A stretch of DNA of 64,000 nt, taken from Lathyrus oleraceus. Its lineage: Eukaryota > Streptophyta > Magnoliopsida > Fabales > Fabaceae. The position numbers were made by a program, and so were the translations under genes. Location of the stretch: assembly GCF_024323335.1 (NCBI RefSeq), contig NC_066581.1:224410039-224474038 (forward strand), given 5' to 3'. Positions 26,157-38,567 of this stretch are shown in pieces (position 1 is the first letter of the stretch; every line of letters starts with the position of its first letter). Under the pieces are notes generated by a model, which saw only the letters and a list, made by a program, of their open reading frames with translations, did no database searches and was not told where the DNA came from.

Positions 26157-26221
26157 TGAAGGTCTGGAAGGTGCAGAGGTGGAGACTTGGGGAGTGGTTT
26201 GTGGTTGTGGCAGGGGTATGA

Positions 26222-27214
26222 CTAATTATTGTTGGATGAGCTGCTGGTTTCCATATCGAAGGTTTGGATGGTTCCTTCAATTGGGATGATATTTATTGGT
26301 GGACAAGTCAAGAATGTTGTACCCTCTCTTATTGTTGCTTTGGTTGAAAAAGTTAGATGCATATGCTTAAGGCAACTGAGTGCCCGAATCATCTTGAAGA
26401 ATATGACATGTGTCAGTTGGATGTTCAGTAGAAGTACAAATACCACACAACTTTGTTGTTTGAGGTTTACCCATTGCCATTTGTTTCACTAAAGAAGTAA
26501 GCTCTTCAATTCTGGTTTCTAAAGCCTTGTTGGAAGAGGAAACCTGAATGTCATTCACACCTTTTGTTTGGACCATAGAAATATTTCTGGTTATGAATTG
26601 TTGGGAGTTGAGTGACATGTTCTCAATCAGGGCTTTAGCAACAACTGGAGTTTTATCGACAAGTGCTCCACCACTAGAAGCATCAAAAATGTTTCTGGTA
26701 ACAATCCCTCATAGAAATACTGAATAAGCAATTGTTCGGTAATTTGATGTTGAGGGCAGCTGGATACTAATTGTTTGAATCTCTCCCAATACTCAGCTAA
26801 TGACTCATTTCCCTGTCTAATACCACATATTTCTTTTCGGATTAATGCAACCCTGGAGGCAGGAAAGTATCTCTCTAGGAAGACTCTCTTCAAATCATTC
26901 CAAGTCGTGATAGAATTCGACTCAAGATAATATAACCAATCCTTGGCAGCACCATGTAGTGAAAACGGGAAGGCTCCCAGCTTGATGTGATCTTCGGTGA
27001 TTCCTTCAGGTCTCAATGGTATAGAGAAAACAACCTGAAATTCCTTAAAATGCTTATGCGGATCCTCACCTGCAAGACCACTAAACCTTCACAATAAGTG
27101 TATTAAACCAGATTTCAACTCAAAAGGAATAGTAACATCAGCATATTCAATACATGAACCATTGTAATTCATATCAGGAGCAGCAAGTTCTCTCAGAGTT
27201 CTTTGGTCAGCCAT
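26222..27214 (-). pseudogene. gag: X gag, frameshifted
   Basis: It starts at an ATG (27212-27214; MADQRTLRELAAPD). There is an in-frame TGA near 27100, then the capsid segment LGAFPFSLHGAAKDWLYYL ... FLERYFPASR, open to 26627. The zinc knuckle CX2CX4HX4C (CGICTSTEHPTDTC) lies in the next frame (26367-26618), and a further frame carries the end. This is Athila-type gag, clearly related to the gag at 50407-51747. At least two frameshifts and one stop make it non-functional. Confidence 0.8.
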
Positions 27215-27697
27215 ATTAAACTCAATAGAAAAAAAAATCAACAAACAATGAGAAAACACATAACTAATTCAGCAATGCAACAACAAATAGGAAAATACCG
27301 ACAATGTCCCTATTAAGAACAAACAATTGAAATACGAAAACAAAACGATTAAAATAAAATACAAAAAATACAAAAACACGAAAATTAATCTAATAACGTC
27401 AATTAAGAATTTTGAGAATTTTTTCAGAAATTTGAGAATTTTTTCAGAATTTTTTGAAACTACCAAAACAGAAAATGCATAAAAAATAGAAAAATAGGGA
27501 ATTTCGATTTTTTAGGGTGGCGTCCAAATTTAGTTTCTAAATAGAGGCTTTCGATCCTTGATTTTTTTCTAATAAATCGACAAATAATCGAAATAATCTG
27601 AGACGATTTTCTTAAAAATAGATTTTTTTCCTAAACCGAAAAAAGACTGGAACGTAAGAAAGTTAAGGCAAAAAAATGCTAAAAAAAACAACAGTTG
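27215..27697 (-). other. X leader without a recognisable PBS
   Basis: A/T-rich 483 bp between the LTR and gag. The Athila PBS string found at 51996-52013 is absent, and a gactataataatg motif is duplicated beside the LTR border. Loss or replacement of the primer site is likely. Confidence 0.5.
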
Positions 27698-28778
27698 TGA
27701 CTATAATAATGGTTAGACTATAATAATGAGTTTAAAAGTGTAGTAAAACGGAAGCGACACTCGAATATCGTATCACAAGGACTCTTAAATATTATAACCA
27801 AACGAATAAAAGGAGGGAGTTTTTAAGGTTCAAAACTTAAATCGAAGATGATTAAAGGTAAAAGAAAAATTGATAAATAAGCTAATCTATTGTATCAATT
27901 TCCGACTTATCATCGATTCTTATAATTTCAATTCCCTAACGGATTCAATCCCATTCGATTACAATACCCACTGACAAGTGCAAATTGGTATTATATGATG
28001 TATGTTCCTAATTTCCGAATTAAGCAAACAGATTTAAGCAGACGCGAATTAAGCAAACACGACTTAATCAAACACGATAATGAAAAAGTTACGCTAACGT
28101 GATTATAGTTAAGGATCATACAAACAATCAAATTTAATCAACTCTATCCTATAAGAAACAATTGAATTAAGCAAACGAAAGTAATCGAATTAAGCAAACG
28201 AGTTTATAGGAAGAATTGAAAAAAATTTGAAATTAAACCGAAATTAATAAAAACCTCAAAGTGGAATTTGAATACAACAGATCAGCTCTTTGGGAATTAG
28301 CTCTCCATGAAATCTTCTAAGCAATATTGTATCATCCAAATTCAGAATTAGGATTCATGTAGCAGTGGAAGACTTAATATAATAAAAGGGAAATTCGGGC
28401 CCTTATGGGATCCGACTCGAAAATTATAAAAACCGGTCCAAACTAACTATTTTAATTAAGTCTGGAACTTCAACGAATTATTCGACCATTCTTCATTCCG
28501 AATATGCTTTTGACTTCAACATTAAACTTGTAGTTCTTTCTCTTAACTTTCTAACGTATATTAGAACGCGTCAATCCGAGTCTTATAGCCCAAGTTATGA
28601 TCTGAATAGTGACAAGGTATCAAATAACTATTTATGCTGAAAATAAAGTACGAAAATAAAATAAAGTCAAAAATAAACTTAAATATTAAAACACACTAAA
28701 ATAATAAAAATAATATAAAAAACTATAGATTTGCCTATGTACAATAGTAGAAGAAGGTGTATCAAAATTCATTGATCA
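27698..28778 (-). repeat. LTR of X, right copy
   Basis: Aligned base for base with 21536-22587 from 27727 onward (constant offset 6191), with about 20 substitutions by eye. The inner 29 bp do not match the left copy. Confidence 0.75.
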
Positions 28779-29058
28779 CCTGCCCTACGCATAATCCTTT
28801 TATCCCCTCAGAGTCTTTGTCTCCCCGATGAGCTTTCCTTACGGAATGCATTGTGCTCCCGCGGACTTTCGGTCGCTCTGATTTTCTTTTCCTTTGTGGC
28901 AACATTTCCCCACATAGAATTTTCTTTTACATTCATACCATATGCATCATGAGGTCTCTCAGGGACTAAGATTTGTTTCTATATGTTGTTATTTAAGCCC
29001 ATTCTACTGAGTCGATATGAAGATTTTAACCTTCACCTCCTCTGTTAGAATATTCTTA

Positions 29059-29070
29059 AATAGGGGAAGC
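29059..29070 (+). other. Ogre 1 polypurine tract
   Basis: The purine-rich aataggggaagc lies directly before the 3' LTR start at 29071. It would prime plus-strand DNA synthesis. A duplicate lies at 22868-22879. Confidence 0.75.
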
Positions 29071-32000
29071 TGTAAGACCCTAAGATCCCTCATGCAATCT
29101 CATCATATGCATTAGCATTGGGATCATACCTTGACATACTTCTTACCCCTTTTTCATTGGGTTTGTTTTGGGAGAGATCACCAAGCACCATGTGATTGTA
29201 TCATACTTGTATATTATCATTTTACTAACCAAAATACCAAAAATATATCTTCGTATTTTCCTAACTCTTGTGTAGGTAAGGTATGATCACCATTGATCTA
29301 TTAAGTTCACATCTAGGGTTTGAGACCCTCATGGCTAAGAGCACAACCAAGGAATGATCCACAATGTCTATAAGTATCATATATGAGTCACAATGATCTC
29401 TACATGTTATTTTGATCAAGCATTCTTCAAGAGTTTGGAGTTGGTTTGCCTTGGAAACCCCAGTTTGTCTAGGTATCTTAAGTAACTTCTTCAACAAGCT
29501 TCTTCACCAATTGATCAAATTTCTCAAGGGGGACTTCAAAATTCATCATCCTATGCATATATGATCTACCATGATCCTAAAAAGTCAAGAGAATTGCAAG
29601 TTGGCAAGTTGGTTGATGGGGGTTGGCCAGATGAATTCATCTGATCAATACTGGGTCCCCCTAGACCCTATCTCCTACAATTTTCATCATATTAAAATGA
29701 TTCTAAGATAAATGTTACTCTAAATTACATTTCAAACAACTTTCATGTTTAGTTATAGAGCTAATTTTGCTTGGAAAGTCATTTTCTATGTTGAAACAAT
29801 ATAGGTCATTTTGTCTAAACCCTAATTTGAAAGTCAACTTACCAAGGCCATAACTTGCTAAATTTTTATGATATAAAAGATTTACAAGTTGCACAATCAA
29901 ATTCAAGATGTACACTTCAACTTTTATGTTTTAAGTAAGAGCTAAATCAATTTTTATGAGCATGTGATATGAGGATACATTATAGGTCATTTTGGACCAA
30001 TACCATTGAACAAATGATTTTCCTCAACTTATAAAATGGATAACTCTCTCATTCTAAATCTAAAAAATGTCAAATTAGTGACCATTTTTAAGGTATTTGA
30101 AATATCTACAACTTTGATGAAGGCACTTTTCTCATTTGGAGCTCACATAAAATATTTAGCAAGGTGGAACATTGAAGTATATGACTGGACACTCAAAAAA
30201 AAATTCAACATGTTGAAATTTCCAAACTTCCACCTCAAAATTCACCATGATCCAAGTTCCAAATGGAAAAATATTCAACATAAGAGTTGTTCCTCTCGAT
30301 CTAAGCTTTCCAAAGAGTCCTAATTCATTCATTTTGGATAAGGTTTGCTAGAGCTGCGCATGGTGTTAACAGGTCTGCGTCAATTGGTAAAATCAAAACT
30401 CCAAATGATCATTTCACATTGCCTTGCCAATTAAGCTTGATTCATACCTTATTTCAGTTGGTTTTGGATCTTAGTGCATTGCTTCATGGGCCTGTACATG
30501 CCCATGCAAGCTTAAACATGACATTGCCAAATTTGGAAGAAATTTCAAGTGTGCAAATAACACTTGATTTGCTATAAATAGAGATCCTCTGAGCTAATTT
30601 CAAAGGATCCTTGCGCGTCAGCTTTGCCTCCACTCTTCAAACCCTCACAATTCAAAGGAAAACCTGATAATTTTCACTTGAAAATTGAGTTTGAATCTCA
30701 CTGTTTGGAGATTCAAAAACTCCAAGATCCAAAGCTTCTTACCATTCCTAATCCACTTCTGTAAGCTATTGGAGCAAGAACAAACAAGAATTGAAGCAAG
30801 AAGGATCAAGTTCTGCACAACATTGAAGGTATTTTCCATATTTTTTATTCTCTTTGATTCTCACTCAATTCTCACCAATTGTCTTGGATCTTTGGTTGTC
30901 TGAATTCCTACCAATGTAGGCAAGAAGATTGAGTTGCTTTGAGGTCAAATTGAAGCAACTCAATTGACACACCTCAAAATTCAACTCCTTATATCTTTCT
31001 ATATATTTGGAGTTAGTCAAAATTGAGGTCAGATTCGTGCTCTATGCCATTTTTTCTTTCAGATCATGTCCTCCTTTTTCATTTATGTCATGGTAATGAT
31101 TGGACCAGTCCGGCCAAGGTCGCCTGAGAAGATGACTGACGCTTTTCTCCGGAAATGAGGTGGCGTGGTCCTGAACCATTGATCCAGTTTAAAATGTTTT
31201 AATCACAAGCATTGGTTTGGATGACCAGTTGTGTGGCGCGCTGACTAAGTTCCATCATGGACCGCGCGTTTGTGTCCACTTGATCTGCCACCTCAATTAA
31301 TGAGGGAGATCAAGTGGTCCACATTTTTTTGTATTTTCTGATTTTTATATTTATTCATTTCATTTTCATTAATTCATATTAATTTTAATATTGATCAAAA
31401 AAATATGAGAGTTTCACCAATTTTTTAAAAATAAAATCCTCTTTCATATTTTGAATTAAAATTATTTTTTGGATGATTATTAATATTTTTCATGATATAA
31501 TTGATTTTATGATTATTTTTAATTATTTAAAAATACTTTTAAGCTTCTAAAAATTCTGAAAAAAATTCTCCAAGGTTCTTTGACCTTGTTTGACCTATGA
31601 TAAATCTCATGGCCATTTCTTTGGTGTTTTGATGAGGTTTTAGGAAATTGACCAACCATATTTAATTTAATGCATTAATTTTAGTATTTTTAAATTGAAA
31701 AAATGTCAAATAATTGTGTTGAGCCATTTTGATTGATTTTGTAAGTTTGACTTGTGTTGTTGGGCCTTGGTCAAGGTTGATTTGACTTTGTTAGGTTAAG
31801 ATCATTGGATTTAGGGGATTGATGGAATGTACATTCCATCTCCCAAAATGAATGAATGATCTTAATTTGGTAAAAGTCCTCCTTTGTCCAATTTGAGTTT
31901 GATCTATCTTCCCTCCCTCTTCATCTCATTCCCCTTATTTATGCATTCATGTCATGGACCTATGATATCTCTACATCCTAAGGCTAGTTGATTGCAAAAT

Positions 32001-33754
32001 CTACATAAGTATGGATGAGATTAGGCCACCACTTTTGCATATTCTTTTTGTGTGTGGTATGTTTCATGAGCATAGTCTATTATACTATGTCTCTAACATG
32101 CATTAATACCAAAATTCTATTGCTCGACCTTAAATAGTTGTGACTTCTACATAAGTCCAATTAAGATTTCTTAACATAGCGCTAAATTTTGACACAAAAG
32201 GCATAGCATTCTAGTTAGTGAGATTGTAAGTCTCACCTCTTTCATGGTATTATGTGGAAACTTGGCCTTTTTTCCTTCCTTTGGAAGATGTCTTGGTTCA
32301 AGGATCCATGCTTGTGATAAGTGGTTGGCCTTTTAAGAATGACTTAAAAATAAAAGCAAAAGCAACACTAACTTCTAACTCATTAAAAACTAACATTTAA
32401 TTTCAAGTCATTTACTTCAATGCACTTAATTTTTTTAAGTCTTATTCATTTGCCATTATTCATGCCATTCTAATTGTTTATGTTAATGTCATTTTTACTT
32501 TTTCCACTTGGACCATATTTTGTGATATATTTTGTTTGTGTATATTGTGTTTGGTTGTGTGGTCTTTGACTCTTAATGTATATAATAAGAACAAAAACCC
32601 TAAAAAACACCTTGTGTGGACTATTGGTTTGATCTAAGACTATTGGACTTAGAATTTAGGCAACACTCCCTATGCAAAGGACTTGGCCAATACCAACTTT
32701 CATGTAACCAAGTGCTTGTAATTTGAAACTTCATCTGATACATCATTGAAGATCCATTTGAGTTCATCCGCAACATGATCGTTGTGAAGCTGTTATTTTG
32801 AACCTGTGACTTATGGCATTGTGGAATTCATCTGCTACATGCGCAAATTTGAAGAAGATCATGGAGTTGCTAAGCTTGGATGTGGCTATATTTATTTGAT
32901 TCCTTGCTCTTCAAGTTGATATATTGTGCATTGTTTGTTGCTTGATTCTAATGTCCAAGTGAATTTGGGTTTCTATATGACACTCTTGTCTATTGGATTG
33001 TAGCCCATTGGTCAGATCTTTTCAACTCTCAACTTTTAAATTTGTGCTTAGGATTAACCCCTTCATATCCTCCCCATTTCTTTAATTTCAAAATTACTCC
33101 CTCTTGTTTTTAAAATCTTCTTTGCTTGTGCTTGTTTTCTAAACTTAGATCATATTGTAAATTAGAAACTTTGGCCTTATGCCATTGCATTTTCCAACTT
33201 CTTTTCTCAATCAAATTTGTAAATATACTTAACTATACTTTACTTAAAAAATTTAGAAAGCCAAAAATAATTAACCCATTCAAACCATTTTAGGCCTTTG
33301 TGCCTTTCAAACCTAATTTTTGTTAAAAGCAATACACCCACTTTCAAATTTATGCCACAAACTATGAGGTTTTAATCCCTCATTTTTATGTTGATACGTA
33401 GGCACAAGTCTGAAGGTCTTGTCAAACACAAAAATATAATTAATGAATTCTTTTCTCATCCCCCCATTCTATTTGCCTGCAAACACCATTTGTACAAAAA
33501 TACATATGCACACAAAAAAGGGCTCTCTAGGAGTACCTAGGATACTTTGGGTGTTAACACCTTCCCTCTGTGTAACCAACCCCCTTACCTGTAAGCTCTG
33601 GCATTTTATTAGTTTTGATTTGAAAACTTCTTATTTTTTTGGTGTTGTTCGTACTTTTCCCTTTTCCCTTGGAATCAATAAAAGCGCGGTGGCGACTCTT
33701 GTTATTTGATGTCTTGCTTATCCATATCTTAATGATCATGATTTTACCACTACA
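29071..33754 (+). repeat. 3' LTR of Ogre 1
   Basis: 4684 bp, TGTAAGACCC to CACTACA, followed by the GATAC target duplication. It is clearly diverged from the 5' LTR, with several substitutions per 60 bp in many stretches plus small indels, so the insertion is old. A TGGCGACTCT string at 33690-33699 repeats the first 10 nt of the PBS. Confidence 0.92.
30572..30580 (+). promoter_or_regulatory. TATA box in the Ogre 1 3' LTR
   Basis: CTATAAATA followed by gagatcc, about 1.5 kb into the LTR. It is intact here, mutated in the 5' LTR, and conserved at 40101 in Ogre 2. It places U3 at about 1.5 kb and R-U5 at about 3.1 kb. Confidence 0.65.
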
Positions 33755-35172
33755 GATACCCCAACTAATGTTTGGTGACTACGTCGTGGGTGTGTTTGAA
33801 TTATCTTTTGACTATTTATGGTAAGAGTTTTGGGATGGACTCAGTGTGTCTATCGTTGAATCAAATTAATGTTATCCTTGGAATGAATTAGTTAGAGTTC
33901 AACCATGTTCATATCAACATTTTAGACAACTCAAAATCAATTCCAGAGTTTGATGCAAGTGACGAGTTGTTTATGTATGTCAAGCAAGTGGATGAATTCA
34001 TAAAGGAGGATGTTAAAGAATTAATGATATTAGATTCCATAAAGGTTGAAAGCAAATATGTGATTGATTAATTGTCGGTGGTGTGTCACTTTTCTGAAGT
34101 GTTTCCAAATGATATCAGTGTTTCCAAATGTACTTTTCTGAAGTACTAGTCCTTTGTCAATGAATCCTTATATAATGTTTACTTTAGAGTTGAATGGGCT
34201 GAAGAAGCAATTAGAAGAGTTGCTTGAGAAAACATTTGTTAAACAGAGTGTTTCACCGTGAGGAGCGTCGATGTTGTTAGTGAAGAAGAAATAGGGCATC
34301 ATGAGGTGTGTGTTGACTATCAACAACTAAACAAGGTTATAATCAAGAATAAGTATTCACTCTCGAGGATTGATGATTTTATGGATCAATTGGTTGGTGC
34401 TTTTGTGTTTAGAAAGATTGATTTGTGTTCCAGCTATCATTAGATTCGTGTGAAACAAGAAGATATTTCAAAGGCTGCATTCAAAACAAGGTATGATCAC
34501 TATGAGTATTCAGTGATGTCGTTTGTGTGACTAATGCGCCTAAAACATTCATGGAGTACATGAATAGAATATTCCATTTGTACTTAGATCAATTTGTGGT
34601 TGTGTTTATCAATGACATTTTTATATATTCCAAGACTGATGAAGAGCATGCGTAACATCTGAGAGTTGTGTTACAGACCCTGTAAGAGAATAAGTTGTAT
34701 GTGAAGTTGTCTAAGTATGAGTTATGGTTGAAGGAAGTGAGTTTCCTTGTTCACGTAATTTCTAGTAGTAATATTATTGATCCATCGAAGATAGATGTAG
34801 TGTTGCAGTGGGAGACTATGAAGTTTATTACTGAGATCAGAAGTTTTCTTTGTTTGAATCGTTATTACCGGTGGTTCATTGAAGGCTTTTAGAAGATAGA
34901 ATTGCCTTTAACTCATTTTACTCAAAAGGGTCAAGTGTATATTTTGGATGTGCATTATGAAGAGAGTTTTCAAGAACTAAAGAAGAAGTTGACGTCAGCA
35001 CCAGTTTTGACTTTGCCGATTCCGCGTGAGTCCTTTGTTGTGTATTGTGATGCTTCAAAGATGGGTATATGAGGTATGTTAATGTAGAATGGTAAAGTTA
35101 TGGCTTATTCTTCCAGACAGTTGAAAGTTCATGAAAGGAATTATCTTACGCATGTTCTAGAGTTTGAAGGTA
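33755..35172 (+). pseudogene. pol: Chromovirus protease end, RT and RNase H (right portion)
   Basis: Continuation of the element interrupted at 4280. Protease-end and linker motifs (LGMN at about 33878, then PEFDASDELF) lead into [34 protein letters not shown] at the catalytic site and LNRYYRWFIEGF. Next is the start of RNase H (VVYCDASKMGI, AYSSRQLKVHERNY). The catalytic block reads F-I-N-D where the family has two Asp, so the first catalytic Asp is lost. Many stops (for example at 34441 and 34651) and a frameshift confirm a dead copy. It is cut at 35173 by element Y. Confidence 0.8.
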
Positions 35173-36556
35173 TGAAAAACACAAGAAATGGGGGTTTGAA
35201 TTGGGTTTTACAAACAAAAGTTTTTTACTAACTCAATATCAACACTTAAAAGATAATAACAAAGAGATAAAAACACAAGTATTTTTATCCTGCTTTGCTT
35301 GAAATTCAAAGTTACTCCAGTCCACCCGCCAAGGTGATTTTGCTTTACACATAAGGACTTAATCCACTATAATATACTGATTACAATAATCACAAAGAAT
35401 AACCTTATGTGTATTCTCAAGGATCCGACAATACCCTAGTCTCCTTAAGGACTCACAAAGAATAACCTTCTTTGTCTTCTCAAGGATCCGACTATACCCT
35501 AGTCTTCTTAAGGAATCAAATAAACAGTTTGAATAATATTTTGTGTGTTACAAGTTGCTTCTACACAAGCAAATTTTACATAAATGATAAACAATTACTT
35601 AAAGAAAAAACTATATAGAAAAATGATAGCTTTTCAAATAAACTTTGTCAAGTTTTGCAGCACTTCAGCATTCTTCTATATGTCTCACATGTGTGTTTTC
35701 TTCAAGTCTCCAAGTCCCACTTATATATCATAAGAAAAGAGACCGTTGGATGGCAAATGGGGAAACCAAATAGAGTGGTTGTTCATTGTTGAATGTTGAA
35801 AGGAGTGATACTGCGTATTGTCATTCGCCCACAAATTCAATGACGGGTGTGATGTATAATACTGTCCTTGCCCACGATATTAGGTAGTGGAAAGAATGTT
35901 TGATTTGTACTATATACTATTTGATCACATACCCATTTGATATTATATTTAAGTTCATTGGTTTCTGATGAAAAAAAATTTGATGAAGCATGAAATGAAG
36001 AAACATAAAGTTGGATTCATAAACTTTAGAATCTTTGGTGAGAGCCTTGACAACGTAAGTAGTCTGGCCTGAGATCTTCAGTATCTTCAGAATCTTCAGA
36101 GTCTTCAGAACCTACAGTCAGAACCTTGATAACCTCAACGGTTGGCTTGATATCTTCAGAATCTTCAGCTAAGTAACATAACTTCAAAAGCTTACCATTC
36201 TTCAGAAGCTTAGTGATCAGAGTCACGTCCAGAAGCATGAACTGAGAGAACGTTGCAGCAACAACATAACATCTCCTTATAAGCTTCTCAAGAGTGAATC
36301 AACATAGAAGCAGAAAGATCATTGCAGCAACAACTTTGAATATCTTTCATAACTTCTTATGACTGGCGCAAAAGCAGAATTGGAACTCATCCTTCAGAAA
36401 CTAATGATGTTGCACGTCATATACTCAGAATCAAAACTGGCTGTTAAAGTTACACAATAACAAATCATTAGGGTACCAAAATTGTTATCACACAAATACA
36501 ATATTATTATCATCAAAACTCAAGGTATAAATGCATAACCAGATCTTGTTCTAACA
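35173..36556 (-). repeat. 3' LTR of element Y
   Basis: Read on the minus strand it starts TGTTAGAACAAG and ends TGTTTTTCA, 1384 bp. It contains a run of cttcagaatcttcagag-type short repeats (about 36070-36170). The small ORFs inside are not genes. Confidence 0.7.
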
Positions 36557-36570
36557 ATCTCCCCCTTTTT
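36557..36570 (-). other. Polypurine tract of Y
   Basis: On the minus strand, AAAAAGGGGGAGAT directly precedes the LTR start. Confidence 0.8.
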
Positions 36571-37830
36571 GATGAGGATAAAACATGTATTGTGATGAAC
36601 AGTTTTATACAGGGTAATCACAGAAGGATACCTCTTACAGAAGCACAAAGCTCCCCCTGAGATGTATAGTTCTAAAAAAGATAAAATCATAATGAAATAG
36701 CACTTTCCTGATTAAACTTTTTTAAGTGCCAGAATGATCTTCAATCAGAATCTGGTTTGTCTTCAGAAGTTGCTTGATGTTGTTCAGAGCACTGGTTTGT
36801 TAACATCAACATTCTAATGAACTTCACTTCATAATCTTAGTTGGATTATTTTGAAGAAGCTTCAAAGTCTGCTTCCCTTTATTTTAAATTTTCTTTCAGA
36901 GCTTGATTACCTTTGAAGAACAAATCTTTTTAAAAATAACTTTCAGAACCTAGTTAAGAATTCTTCGTAGAAGCTTGATTTCCAAGTATGATTAATATGG
37001 AAGTTACACTTCCTTAGAACTTGATGCCGAATTTTCAATTCTTCAAAACTTGATGCCAAGTTCCCAATGTTCCAAGTTCAGAGCATGGTTATTAATTCCT
37101 TGAAGGCTCAAATGCTTGGATCTGATTCTTGGTCATCAGTGTGAAAGTTTTTGGAACTCAGATAATATACCATTTCTTCAAAAACTGGTAACTTAAATTC
37201 TGATGTTGGAACTTAACCCTGCTAAACAATTAACAAACTATTCTTTGAAGTGGTTGTTAGTAGAAAAAATTAAACAATGTTTGGGTTCTTATTCAAGAAT
37301 ATAGGTATGTCAAAATCAAATTACGATTCTTCCCCTTAGGTATGTTTCTTCCCCTTTGTCATCAATCAAAAAGACATAGACAAAAGAAATAAGATAAAAG
37401 ATGGAAAGAAACAAACATGATTTTCATTAATCAATGCCAAAAGGCAGAAAATATACAATAAAAAACATAAAAACACTTCAAATAAAATAAAAACTTTTAA
37501 AAAGTTTTAAGGGTTCTAAGGAGGAGTCGGCGGAAGTCTAGATAGTATCAATTGAAACATCATTTCCTGTCTATCAACATGTTCTTTGACCAGAGCATTA
37601 TCAGCTTTTATTTCATCGATGATCTTCTGAAATGCATTAGGAATTTCTCCAAAAGAAGTTCCAGCAGACTGTTGATAAAAAGAAACTTCACTTTGTTAGT
37701 CTTCAGAAACAATCGATTGTGCAACAACTTCTTCCATAACACATTCTAGATGCCCATAATCTACCTTAGCTTCCTGAACAACTTCCTTAATCTTCGAAGT
37801 AGGAAGACATAGTGGAGAATTTCTTAACTT
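36571..37830 (-). other. 3' UTR of Y
   Basis: About 1.26 kb with no credible gene on either strand. It holds scattered Gln/Ser-type short repeats (cagaa, cttcaga). Confidence 0.55.
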
Positions 37831-38567
37831 TCAGAGTTCCATTAAGGTAATAAACCCATAACGGAAGTTTCTTTCAGATAAGTCATACCCAAAGTCCTTT
37901 AGCTTAGATATTTTGGAGTTAATCCACCTGTTGTAGGCTTCCCAAGCAGAGTCACTTTCAGCCGAATTAGCTGAAGAATGACTGGTTGTCATAGCTTCAT
38001 GCAAACGACTTCTTGAGTATGACTCAAACTTCCTTAGAATCTTACCAATATTGGGACTAGGTTTAGGTGGTTTGAGGATTCTGACAGAAATATCTATGAT
38101 GCATTCATCAGGATAATGATCATAAATAGTTGGAAGAATGGGGAAAATGGTCTTGGGTGTTTCTGGATCAAATACTTCTGGTTCAAGTTCAAAGTTGAAC
38201 ATGCCTTCAGGAGTACCCTCAGACACTAGGTTTCCAGAATCTCTCAAGGGAGACATTTTGGGGGTTGTTATCTTTGGATTTTCAAATTGGGGAGCGGAAA
38301 AAGTTTGAGATTGAGGTGGAATGGGTGAAAAAAGTAATTATGAAGGAAATGGTGTTTATGGTATTTGATGTTGTTGTTGTTGCAACTGAGTTTCAGAAGT
38401 TGTATGAGTTTCTATAATAGATTCTAAAATAGGGGTTTCTGTTGGAGGTGAAACTAAAATGGGTTCAGATAGTGGTTGAGAAATAGATGAAATTGGTTGA
38501 GAGGTGATTGGTTGAGAAGTGGGAGGTGGTTGAATTGGTAAGATCCTTTCAGAAATAGCAGAATCAA
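37831..38567 (-). pseudogene. Extra ORF of Y in the env position, truncated
   Basis: The minus-strand frame 37831-38256 (141 codons; ends RNFRYGFITLMEL) continues upstream through a Pro/Ser/Thr/Gln-rich stretch (for example SQPITSQPISSISQPL). That stretch has stops near 38365 and is truncated at 38568 by Ogre 2. Low-complexity proline-rich ORFs after pol are typical of SIRE-type copia elements. I see no signal peptide or membrane segment. Function unknown. Confidence 0.5.

Larger units (their letters stand above)
21508..28778 (-). mobile_element. X: non-autonomous Athila-lineage element inside the Ogre 1 3' UTR
   Basis: LTR-like copies at 21508-22587 and 27698-28778 flank a minus-strand gag-pro region. 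The LTR starts TGATCC and ends TTGATCA. TCTGC (21503-21507) and CCTGC (22588-22592, also 28779-28783) give a 5-bp target duplication with one mismatch. Pol is missing except for short remnants fused to protease. The left LTR is followed by 463 bp of Ogre sequence (22588-23050) that also follows the right LTR, so the structure was rearranged after insertion. No recognisable PBS is seen next to the right LTR. Confidence 0.7.
35173..38567 (-). mobile_element. Y: 3' part of a copia-type LTR element
   Basis: Minus-strand element represented by its 3' LTR (35173-36556), PPT (36557-36570), 3' UTR and a terminal ORF region. It is inserted into chromovirus RNase H and interrupted at 38568 by Ogre 2; the remainder lies outside the window. 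The PPT AAAAAGGGGGAGAT followed by TGTTAGAACAAG is typical of plant Ty1/copia elements. The extra ORF before the PPT suggests the SIRE/Maximus group, but no pol domain is in view to prove it. Confidence 0.6.

Noticed and set aside
37552..37749. Plus-strand 65-codon ORF in the Y 3' UTR, and other short LTR ORFs such as 33443-33709 and 39790-40083
   Set aside because: Short, no domain, and located in non-coding parts of retroelements; the equivalent LTR copies do not keep them open.
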